From assembly GCF_002105155.1 (NCBI RefSeq), contig NW_019028982.1:1262501-1326500 (forward strand): a DNA stretch of 64,000 bases, written 5' to 3'. Positions 33,301 through 42,658 of the stretch are shown here, in pieces (the stretch's first letter is position 1; each line of letters starts with the position of its first letter). The position numbers and the translations under genes were made by a program. The notes beneath the pieces are model-generated. The model ran no database searches. It had not been told where the DNA came from and saw only the letters and a list, made by a program, of their open reading frames with translations. This DNA is from Lobosporangium transversale. Taxonomy: Eukaryota; Mortierellomycota; Mortierellomycetes; Mortierellales; Mortierellaceae.

Positions 33301-34828
33301 ATCATCACCATCAATGGCCCCTCTAGAAAAGAAAGATACTACACCAGTCCGTTCACAACCACGGCTCTCCTCCCCACCACAACATCGATACCGCTGCAAC
33401 TACTCTAATCTGTCCACTAAACTCCAGTGTGCAGCGTAAGTGGAAGGCTCTATGATAATATGATAGTATGATAGTGTTATTGGTCTACATGTTTATAAAG
33501 TTCAATGTCTTCTTACATCATATCTGGATCGTATTTGTAGAACATTCACGAGTGAAGCAGACCTTCAACAACATGTCACGGATGAACATGTGAGCACATT
33601 GTCAAATATCAATCCTGCCCCATCACTCAAGAGAGGAAGGCCCAGAAAGTCTCCATCTGATGCTGATCCGAATGCTGCGCCATCTCCTGTGCCGATGTTG
33701 GTAACAGAACCCTACCAAGCAGTGTCTACAACGATTGATCAATCTACTTATCAGCAACCTGGGTATAGTAATTATGGAGCAACAGGGCAATACCCAGCCA
33801 CTACCCCATCTCGACCAACAACCCCAAGCGATGTCCTTGCTGGTCAAAACATGTATTCAAGCGCAGTATATCCAACATCATCACAACAACAACCACAACA
33901 ACCACAACAACCACAACAACCACAGCAACAACCACAACATCAGTCAATGCAGTACATGCATCAGCAGCACCAACGTGGAATGTCATATTCTCAGCAAGCA
34001 TATGATCAATCAATTCCATCAGGATATTCCAGGTCGCAAGGTTATGCACAAACTGTGCCTCATAGTCAAGGCTACGCATATGGACAACCTTACCCTATGC
34101 AGCAGCAGCAGCAACAACAGCATTCTCCTAATCAACCATACGCCTTCAATCAGACGCAGTACTACCAGCAGAGCTATGCATCCCAAGGATATCCTTCCCA
34201 GCAACAGAATGCATACTCTTACGCTTATTCACAACCCTATAGTGCGTCGCCTCATGGCTATCCACAGCATCAAAACTACGGTCCGGAACAACAAAACCGC
34301 CATCTATCATCCTCCGTGCCATCTGACCATCAACAACAGCTTGTTCAGCAGCAACGTCTTGTTCAACAACAACAGCTTGTGCAGCAGCAGTATTTGGCTC
34401 AACAGCAACAGCTTGTACAACAGCAGAAGCATATACAGCATTCACATCAGCACTCACCTTCACACCCTGGATACCATCAACGAGGTATCTCTCAATCCTA
34501 TCCGGTGCAACCACAGCAACAACAACAGCCCTATCCATCCCAGTCACCTGTCTCTATTATTGCATCTCAGCCATATGCAAGTGTGAATCCACCATATCAA
34601 CAACAGGCCTATCTTCCACCAACGTCAGTGGCATACAATAGTGGACATGGGGCATCCTTGTCGAACGCATCATCGCATGGATCGGCCTCTACACTGACCA
34701 ATGCTATGGAGGGTATTGGTCTTGGTCTTTCGGGTGTGACAAATGCAGATCATGGAAGGGTTAGAACATCAATGGTGGCAGCAGATGGTACTGCTACGAC
34801 GTCCACCTTTAATTCACCAACCATGTAG
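30400..34828 (+). CDS. RSC1/RSC2-like chromatin remodeler subunit: two bromodomains, BAH, C2H2-like finger, Gln-rich tail
   Basis: Subunit of the RSC (SWI/SNF-type) remodeler that reads acetylated histones. Eleven exons (30400-30530, 30721-30823, 31121-31255, 31391-31450, 31552-31610, 31709-31778, 31877-32038, 32186-32306, 32410-32491, 32629-33435, 33541-34828) give 1005 residues in phase. Bromodomain 1: [18 protein letters not shown], then [17 protein letters not shown]. Bromodomain 2: [18 protein letters not shown], then [18 protein letters not shown]; both keep the acetyl-lysine Asn. The BAH domain runs from [12 protein letters not shown] to [17 protein letters not shown]. After it come a Pro-Glu/Pro-Lys repeat array and a Cys/His finger-like segment (YRCNYSNLS, then [10 protein letters not shown]). 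About 400 residues of Gln/Tyr/Ser-rich, prion-like sequence close the chain. An upstream in-frame ATG at 30277 is less likely. Confidence 0.9.
33130..33190 (+). repeat. Hexanucleotide-type Pro-Lys / Pro-Asn coding repeat
   Basis: Within the BAH-to-finger linker, CCCAAA-type units repeat at least four times exactly and continue as CCCAAC variants, encoding alternating Pro-Lys then Pro-Asn. The DNA resembles a telomere-like array by chance, but it stays in frame. Confidence 0.7.
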
Positions 34829-35024
34829 TGTAGTACAGCATTAAAAAAGATGTTTTAATTCCAAAAAATAAAAATAAAAAATAAAAAAAAAATAAAAAAA
34901 AAAAAAAAAAAGAGAGAGCAGGCTGGCTTGATATTTCTATTCTTAATGAATGCTGTGCTGTATGTACATGTACAATGTCAAAGCCCCATGGTTCAAAGCT
35001 GTGTCATTCTTTTAATATCGAATG

Positions 35025-35061
<37 letters not shown>

Positions 35062-36680
35062 CTAGTGTAACAGTCATTACCAAAGATGATGTTGAATGTT
35101 TTTGCGTAAAGAGCGTCAATTGAAGTCATTGGAACAGCCACAGCCACAGCCAAGAGTCATCACATTGGGAGTAAGCTTTCCCGAATCCCAGTGTATGAGC
35201 ACAGAAGTAGAGAGAAAAAGCCCATGTAACTGAAATGGATAGATCCAATTACGAAGCATGGCACAAGTGTGTTGGCGTCATTGTTGGATGATGAGACAGT
35301 TTTTACACTCCTGCGAACGTTTACGTTAACGGATGATGCGAAATAGCCTTTTTAGACCATTCACTCTAGTACATGTACTTGGACTAGCTCAATACGGCTG
35401 TATTTTTTTTTTTTTTTGCCGTTGTAAATATCATCCTCTCCTATGAAATAAATTTTTTATATAATATCCATTCATTTAGGTTGGATTATGACTTTAAATT
35501 TTATTTTATTTTTTTACTTTCGTCATTTATTCACGATGACACCTCCGTATCTAATGCAGATGTGTCTCCCTGATGACCAAATGCTTGTCAAACAAATGAT
35601 GATTATAAGAGACTTTGCTACTCCTTGGTGACAACATCTCTTTTTCAGACTATGGAAACGATATAATGATCAGAAAGCGAAGATAGTAGAGAACTAGGCA
35701 TAGTATAGTAAAGTAACGTGCTGGAATGCTAGGATTAACTTTGCGCCGCTGTAGTTTATAATAAAACGCAAGCCCCTTCTCTTACCCTCTTTTTTTGCCC
35801 TGCCACTCCGCCGGCTGCTGCTCTTGTAACACCCAAGATGCGGAATTCTTTTTTACCAGAGAAAGTCAGGAAAAGTACATTAGGAGAGCATTCGTGTCTG
35901 GCTAGGCCTTGTTTGAATAACCATAAAAGGCACTTTTATCCTGCAGAGAAAAAGGCCAAAGCGAGTAATGCATTCAACAAAAATGCGAACGAGTGTTACA
36001 AATTAAAAATTAAGAAAAGTGATGAGAATATCGAGTCAAGGAAGATGGATCAAAAAATATGCGAATATGCATGAGGCATCAATGACAAACAAATAAACAA
36101 AAACCAAAAACGACGATGAATTAAGAGACCATTATTGAAAGGGATCGTCAATTTAAAAAGAAAAAACGTATTCGTTCTAGATATATCTGTCTCTATAAAC
36201 TAAAACTCACACGAGCATAATAGAGCATCATTACATCTTCATGAATCTGTCCATAAAAGACCAGCCCTTTTTCACAATCACCATAAAACCTGAATAAACC
36301 AACTCTTTTTAACCTTTCTTTCTTCGGCTCTCTCTCTCTTTTTAAGCTTTTTGCCACCATCTTGCTATTGTCACACCAACCCGTCCTTTCTTCCGCATTC
36401 CATTACATCTCTTTCTTTCATCTCTCTCTATCTTTCCAACTCTCTCTCTCTCTTTCTAACTTTCTCTCTCTCTTTCTATATATCTATATATCTCTTCCCC
36501 CCCTCTTTCTTTCCTTTCTTTCTCTCTTTCTCTCTTTGTCTGCCACTCTTGTGTTTTTCTCTCATTAATATTGCCATCCATTACCTTTCTCTCCCTTTGC
36601 CATTACACATACATCTTTTTTTTTTTTTTTTTTTTTTTCTTTTTTTACATTACTATTATCATTACCAGTAGCTTCACACT
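34829..36680. other. 1.85-kb intergenic region
   Basis: No supported gene. It contains A-rich and T-rich homopolymers (34861-34912, 35029-35059, 35401-35416), two TACATGTA palindrome sites (34964-34973, 35369-35378), and a pyrimidine-rich leader (36310-36660) before the tetraspan gene, typical of a fungal promoter/5' UTR. A 79-codon open frame at 35838 has poor composition and was not accepted. Confidence 0.45.
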
Positions 36681-37559
36681 ATGCCATTTACATTTAGTCG
36701 TACAGAACACGCAAGACAATTGCGTGTTAAAGACCCCACACTCTGGACTCTGTTCACCATTCGCAAAATCATCTGCTTCAGTGCCATTCTATGCCTTATC
36801 CTCCAAGCCATTGGTATATTGTTGTCCGCGATGCTTGGCACAATCGCCCTTGTCACGCCCTCATTACTCTTCCTTGATCTCTGCATCATCATGGGCATGG
36901 TCGGCACCCTCTATCCTGACACGGAATTCTGGTGCCGAAGAAATAGGATCTTGGCATCGTTTACAATGACAACAGCACTCACTGCTTTCTCATATGTGTC
37001 TACTTCAGCAATCCTAAAGGACGTATATCTTCTCTCCAAAGGTGAAAAGTACCTCAGCCTCGTGGTCTGTGGGATCCATTATATGATGTGCGTCCTCTTG
37101 GCCATTGAAGGCTTTCTAACAATTCAAAAGAGGGAGGATGAAATCGAGTCTGCGCACCTCGAGCTATTGGAGCTGGGCCATGGTCAACCTCGCTGTCATC
37201 CATCGACTCAACCTACCGAGCCATCCCGGGCCTTTATCTATCAGCCAAACATCCCTCAAAGAGGTCAATTGGGAGGTCAAGGCCAAGAAGAGATTGCAAA
37301 TCAGCAAGAAAAGGAGGTTCTCCCAACATATACACGCCATCAGCCTTCTGATCAGCCAAAGTTCTGTATCATTGACATGTCGAACCAGCTGCAACAACAG
37401 CAGCAACAACAAGAGCCACATTCATTACCCGCATATGAAGAATCCAGGACAGGAAGAGCTTTAGGATCAACACCTACACAACCTACACAATCTACACAAT
37501 CTACACAACCTGTACCAGTAGCACAGTCGACATTTGAAGATGTACCACTACGCATGTAA
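36681..37559 (+). CDS. Four-helix membrane protein with LPxY tail (tetraspan family, member 1)
   Basis: Unknown function. Intronless, 292 residues. Four hydrophobic helices (about 28-50, 52-77, 90-117 and 123-148) form a compact N-terminal membrane domain with short loops, MARVEL-like in outline but without a confident match. The cytosolic-type tail (150-292) is Gln-rich and holds VLPTYTR, SLPAYEES and CIIDMSN. LPxY is a known variant of the PPxY motif that binds WW domains of Nedd4/Rsp5 ubiquitin ligases, so regulated turnover is plausible (inference). The gene at 39.9 kb shares the design and the IIDMSN motif. A Thr-Gln-Pro/Ser repeat (ACACAACCT-type units) lies near the end. Confidence 0.72.
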   Translation: MPFTFSRTEHARQLRVKDPTLWTLFTIRKIICFSAILCLILQAIGILLSAMLGTIALVTPSLLFLDLCIIMGMVGTLYPDTEFWCRRNRILASFTMTTALTAFSYVSTSAILKDVYLLSKGEKYLSLVVCGIHYMMCVLLAIEGFLTIQKREDEIESAHLELLELGHGQPRCHPSTQPTEPSRAFIYQPNIPQRGQLGGQGQEEIANQQEKEVLPTYTRHQPSDQPKFCIIDMSNQLQQQQQQQEPHSLPAYEESRTGRALGSTPTQPTQSTQSTQPVPVAQSTFEDVPLRM

Positions 37560-38122
37560 CTTTTAGTTTCATATCACATAAAACAGATAGCCCGTCATTC
37601 TTGTACAATATATATTTATTTAAACATCGCAATCGGTCTTTTACACCCTTTTGTACTTTTACATGTGCCCTCGCTTACATTCCGCTGATATATGACTATA
37701 GGTATTCCCGGTAACATACGAGAGGCGGTGCTCTGGTTAATAAAATGGTGGAGAAGAATAAAAGTGGATTTGCATTAGGTTGCACAGCAGCATCAGGTTT
37801 TGGGAGCAAACAAAAAAGGTTCATTTCTCATGCTCATGTCAGAGCATGTACATGTAGATAATCGTCATCTGAGGACTCAACGACAGTTCGCCCTCGTCTC
37901 CATTTTTTTTCTTTTCTTTTTTTTTTTTTTTTTTTTTTTTCTTCTTTTTTTTCTTACTTTTGAACATGTACATGTACTTTTTGTTTTTTTTCCCCCCTTC
38001 CATCGTACCCAGTTCCACCCCCTGTCTTTCCGTTACCTTAGTATTATGCAAATACTCGACGCTCAATCATAGGACTAAAAAGGACCGTTCCCAAACCACA
38101 CAACCTCCTCTTCCTCCTGACA
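37560..38122. other. Intergenic with TACATGTA sites and T-tract
   Basis: No gene. Two CATGTACATG-type palindromes (37845-37856, 37964-37977) flank a long T-rich tract (37903-37952). Confidence 0.45.
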
Positions 38123-39028
38123 ATGGAGTATCAACATAATACGCCCCTATTCCCATTGCCTGTGTGGACTCTCCAGATCCCCATGGCCTCCATCCTTGTT
38201 GTTGATTTTTTTCTTCAGATTGCTTCAGGGAGTTTGATATCAGATTCTCCAGAAGGTGATGGCGATCAGGACGACTTCAAAGACATTGATTCGAATCCAA
38301 GGACTATATTTTCGATTGTTCAAATCATCGCCATCGTTGCCACTATATGCCTCTATAGTCTTTTCATATATCCTAATACATTCAGAGATGGTTATTGTTG
38401 TATTTGCACTTGTCTTCAAAAGAGAAAAGATGATGTCCCCTCGTCTCTTTTCCCTCCTATCCTCTCTTCATCTGCGACCATAACCAGTACTCCTACCCCA
38501 GAGCAGGAGATAGGGGCAAGGGCAAAGTATAAGAGGCGCGAGAATCAGCGAATATGGATAACGTTGATGTTGGCCTCCGTCTACCTTTTTTTCGTGGTTC
38601 AAACAGCTTACGATATCTGGCGCTTTGAAGGAACAGATGGAGTGATTGGATGGGTGACCCTTTTTTTGAACCTAGTCATGGTGATGCTACTGGCCTTTGA
38701 CTGTCGTTTGCAATGTCAAAACCAACAGAGGTATGATTTACAATGGCAACAACAACAACAGCAACAGCAGCAGCAACATCGGATACAGATGGACCAAGGA
38801 GACTTGCAGAATCATTACCGACATGGATATCAGCTACAGCACCGGCATCCGCATTATCCGTTGACAGAATTATGTGCCTCTGTTGGAGGTGATGCATCTC
38901 GTGCAGACACAACGATAGGAGATTTACCAAGATATGAACCTACAATCAACTCTAACAATGACGAGCGCAACAATGGAAGCGGTAGTGATAATAGTAGAAG
39001 TGGTAGAGGCAGCAACGGGGAGCATTAA
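38123..39028 (+). CDS. Four-helix membrane protein (tetraspan family, member 2)
   Basis: Unknown function. Intronless, 301 residues. Hydrophobic segments lie at about 20-36 (weak), 68-90, 145-166 and 175-195, separated by an acidic loop (GDGDQDDFKD) and a Cys-rich CCICTC patch after helix 2. The tail is Gln-rich (a roughly 12-residue poly-Gln) and contains DLPRYEP, an LPxY motif like its neighbours. The stop at 39028 follows an Asn/Gly/Ser repeat. An adjacent reading frame continues to 39134 and ends in LPCYTPE, so a slipped frame at the repeat is possible. It lies between members 1 and 3, all on the same strand. Confidence 0.65.
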   Translation: MEYQHNTPLFPLPVWTLQIPMASILVVDFFLQIASGSLISDSPEGDGDQDDFKDIDSNPRTIFSIVQIIAIVATICLYSLFIYPNTFRDGYCCICTCLQKRKDDVPSSLFPPILSSSATITSTPTPEQEIGARAKYKRRENQRIWITLMLASVYLFFVVQTAYDIWRFEGTDGVIGWVTLFLNLVMVMLLAFDCRLQCQNQQRYDLQWQQQQQQQQQQHRIQMDQGDLQNHYRHGYQLQHRHPHYPLTELCASVGGDASRADTTIGDLPRYEPTINSNNDERNNGSGSDNSRSGRGSNGEH

Positions 39029-39134
39029 CGGCATCAATGACATTAATGGTGAAGACTTTAGTAACAATAGCCAGACAGAAGGACAAGCATGTTCACATCA
39101 ACCTCTTGCTCTGCCATGCTATACTCCAGAATAA

Positions 39135-39878
39135 AATAAGAGTATAAATACCTTATCACTAATAAACTCGTCTTGTATAATGGTTGTTGCATGATTGCAT
39201 GATCGCATGAAGAGCAGAAACAGAACAAAAGGAACAAAGAAAAGGAGAAGTATAAGAATACAAACAAAAGGCTGTTGTTTGTTAGTCCATCTTTCAACCA
39301 CACCGACAACATTGCATACACACATAAAAAGAAGGTGCTCCTTTTGAGTACATGTATATACATGTAAGTTGGTTGTTTGTAAAAAAAAAAACTCAGGAAC
39401 AGAATCGTTGTACAAAACAGTCAACAGACATTGCGCATATCAGAACAGACTTGTTTATATTTCCTAAGCGCGAAGTTTGCGTGTGTGCGCAAGGGCAGAG
39501 GAGCAACCTTTTTGCGACAAAAGAAAGTTCTGGTGGATTAGTGTAGTTGATCGACGCAAGGTGACGCGTGGAAGTTGCTGTCTGTCTTTATTGACATGTC
39601 AACATGTCAAATGCAATGAATGCCTCATGGTTTTAAAGGCCCTTTGTCTTATTCAGCAAGTGAAACATTTTTTTTTTTATTTTTTTATTTTTTTATTTTT
39701 TTAATTGTCCATTACTATGTTGTAGTTACACATCTTTCATTCTTACCTTCACTTCTTTCATTGAACTTGTCTTCTTTCCTTGAACTTGTCATTCACTCAA
39801 TCATTTCACTTTTTTCTCTTCCTCAGCACAGAAACACACATTTAAATATATATTTTCTCACAAGCTTGGCTTTGTGAT
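39135..39878. promoter_or_regulatory. Intergenic, upstream of tetraspan member 3
   Basis: No gene. It has an 18-bp perfect palindrome TACATGTATATACATGTA (39349-39366), a direct repeat GACATGTCAACATGTCAA (about 39592-39609), T-rich tracts at 39668-39702 and a pyrimidine-rich leader before the next start codon. Confidence 0.45.
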
Positions 39879-41048
39879 ATGCCCTTTCGAATCTCGCTTC
39901 CATCCCGCAACAGCGAACGCTCTGCACCACAGCAGCGTGTGAACAACCCTTCCACAGAAGGCTCCAGAGGATGGGCAAGGCTCTATCCATACCTCCGTGC
40001 ACTTCGTCTCATCATTGGTGTCCTTGCCTTGACCAACTTCTTACTCCTCGCCATTGCCCTTCGCTTTACAGACAATAATAACGACAGCGAAGACATATCT
40101 TCGACGGATTTCCAACAAATTGTCATCAACGGCGGACTCTTTATCGCTTGTCTCTATTCTTCTTTTGGAAAAGCATCCTTGTCATCCAACTACAGGTTGG
40201 TAATGATTTTCATTGTCATTGCCATGTCCCTTATCTACACTATATCACTACTGGTCAGGATTCAGAGACGAGGAGGTTGTGGCTCCAAGTATTATTCAGA
40301 AGTCGTCACTCGTTGCATCACACAGTACATCATTTCAGGGATCGAGCTCTTGTGGACAGTGCTGTTGTTTTGTGATGGTATCATCTCCTATCATCAATCA
40401 GGAGACTCGGATTGGCAACTCAGACAGCGCATGCAAGAAGAGGAGCGCACGTTGGCATCTGCGGTACGTTACCAGCCAGACTTGTCTCTCTATGGAAATG
40501 GCAACAACGACAGCAATAATAATAATAATAATAATAATGTGATCAATAACCGGGACATTGAAAATGCAGGTCCTAGCGCAGTGGAAATGGAACCATTGCC
40601 TGCATACAATCCCAGGCCCACAAAAGACCAACCTCGCATTATCGACATGTCCAACATGTCTGTTTTAGAGGAAGCACCAGATTATTATGCTCCTGGAGCG
40701 ACGACAATCCCACCGCCTGTTGATTTGTTTGCTCCTGATCTTGGATTTGGATCCACATCTGCTTCTACTTCTACTTTTACTACTTCTCCTTCATCTGCTA
40801 TCGCAGGACCTTCAGCACAGCCCAGGTCAACGATATCAGGTTCAGCCGAGACAACGGCAACAATGCCAGTGTCCATAACTACAATCCCAATCCCAATGAC
40901 AACAACAGAACCAGAACTACACCCAGCGCCAGGGTCAGAGAGAGAGTCAGAAAGAGAGTCCGAGAGAGAGAGAGAAACAACAGTTACAACGTCAATATCC
41001 ACAGAACCTGTAGTATCATCTGTCAATCTTTCTTCACATGTGCCTTAA
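39879..41048 (+). CDS. Four-helix membrane protein with LPxY tail (tetraspan family, member 3)
   Basis: Unknown function. Intronless, 389 residues. The four helices lie at about 43-64, 80-97, 106-129 and 150-171. The long tail holds a poly-Asn run (AAT repeats), PLPAYNPRP, QPRIIDMSNMS, and then a Thr/Ser-rich region ending in Ser-Glu-Arg-Glu repeats (AGAGAGTC units, about 40937-40975). LPAY and IIDMSN recur in member 1, which supports common ancestry despite divergent helices. The arrangement (membrane domain, then disordered tail with WW-ligand-like motifs) suggests a plasma-membrane or vacuolar protein under ubiquitin control, as inference. Confidence 0.72.
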   Translation: MPFRISLPSRNSERSAPQQRVNNPSTEGSRGWARLYPYLRALRLIIGVLALTNFLLLAIALRFTDNNNDSEDISSTDFQQIVINGGLFIACLYSSFGKASLSSNYRLVMIFIVIAMSLIYTISLLVRIQRRGGCGSKYYSEVVTRCITQYIISGIELLWTVLLFCDGIISYHQSGDSDWQLRQRMQEEERTLASAVRYQPDLSLYGNGNNDSNNNNNNNNVINNRDIENAGPSAVEMEPLPAYNPRPTKDQPRIIDMSNMSVLEEAPDYYAPGATTIPPPVDLFAPDLGFGSTSASTSTFTTSPSSAIAGPSAQPRSTISGSAETTATMPVSITTIPIPMTTTEPELHPAPGSERESERESERERETTVTTSISTEPVVSSVNLSSHVP

Positions 41049-41148
41049 TTTATAAATGTATTATGTATTGTATATCCTTATTATTGTTTGTCTAGCCATT
41101 CAAACGTCCATGCCCATGTACATGTACATGTACATACACAAAGCATCG

Positions 41149-41179
<31 letters not shown>

Positions 41180-42136
41180 GAAAGAAATCCAGAGCTTGGC
41201 AAAAGAGAGGGCTATTGTTGACGCAGGCTTTGGGACATGATAATGCTCAGCCTTGATTGTCAGATAAAGAAAAAAAAAAAAAAAAAAAAAAACAAGGCTA
41301 AACAGTAAATTCGCAGTTGACGGGGCTTTCTCGTAACAGGGTTGGAAGGTTCTGGTGTGGCAATGTCTTCCTAGAATACAGGCATATACAAGGAAGATTA
41401 GCTTGCTAAAAACCCAAGGGGATTGATATAATTCATACCGACCTGACCTGATACTTGTAAAATGACTCTACGCTTCATTCACCGTTTTTCGCTCATCAAT
41501 CTTTACTACGGATATATTTTCTACCACTTTTCTAACATGCAAAGTTCAACCTTCATCCTCATTCTTAAATTTTGCTGGCCATACTCTTCTGAAAAGTGCC
41601 AAAAAAAAAAAAAAAAAAAAAAAAGGTGGCACTTGCCCATGTTCCGATATAGTTATTCATATCCATTGAAAAGTAGTAATAGTTCATCCAAGTGGATTGA
41701 GGAAGATAGACAATGCCGTGGTAATGACATAGATTTGGAATCCGCTAGAGTACGCTGCTCGGAAGAAAAAAAAAAAAAAAAAAAAAAACCAAGGGCAACC
41801 TGGATCTCTTCTTTTCCAATATCGTCCGCTTGGGTGCTACAGAAGGGAGATGGGGCATTGGGCGTCATTAGGGTGGTGTGGTGGATTGTCAATCCTCTGT
41901 TATCGTTTGGGCGAAGACGCCAGTTGCAACAAATAATCCAAGCCTGGCGTGGCTTTTTTTTGCCGCCGTTCAACCTTGTTGGCCACAAACCCAAATAAAG
42001 CATTTTTTTTTTTTTTTTTTTTTGTTGTTGTTGGTCGCGCGAACTGGAGTTGGGTCCACGTCTTCTTTCTCAATCCATTCAGCTCTCTTTCCCTTCGATT
42101 TCGTTCCTTGTCATTCCTCAATCCTTCAAACTAGAG
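41049..42136. other. Intergenic region before importin-9
   Basis: No supported gene. It begins with a stretch of TACATG repeats (41115-41135) 65 bp after the previous stop, and has four long homopolymers (T 41152-41179, A 41269-41292, A 41601-41624, A 41766-41788) plus T 42003-42023. Open frames across it depend on translating the homopolymers and were rejected. Confidence 0.5.
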
Positions 42137-42375
42137 ATGGACCAGGCAGTCTTCCAGGCATTGACAGACACTTTGTCTGCAGACACTAACACCCGACTGG
42201 CTGCTGAGTTACGACTCAAGGAGTTGCAGGTCAATCCAGGTACAACAATGACATCAAAAAAAAAAAAAAAAAAAAAAAAAGGTCATGGATGGAAAACACA
42301 ACGCACGCTCATGCCATTAAAATCAACATTATCCATTGCGACAACTGAGACGGCAACGAAACAAGGAATAGCAAC

Positions 42376-42411
<36 letters not shown>

Positions 42412-42627
42412 CTTGGAGTTCAGTTCACTGACTTTCCAACTGATCAACTTGTTCAACGGCGATAATAGAGTTCCCCATTAGTCTTGTTCGTCTTGCGTTG
42501 GCACAGGAATGCAACATTTCGCAGCGCCATTCAGCTGCTGTGTTACTCAAGAGCTATGTTGATACACAGTGGTCTGAGAAGAGTGCCAAGTTTCATGGTC
42601 CTGAACCACCAGCTGAGGTACTCCCGC

Positions 42628-42658
<31 letters not shown>

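Noticed and set aside
35838-36074. 79-codon Lys-rich frame
   Set aside because: No motif, poor context and AT-driven composition; not distinguishable from chance.
41462-41998. 178-codon frame upstream of importin-9 and its antisense partner
   Set aside because: Both cross two A/T homopolymers as poly-Lys or poly-Phe and contain no recognisable domain.
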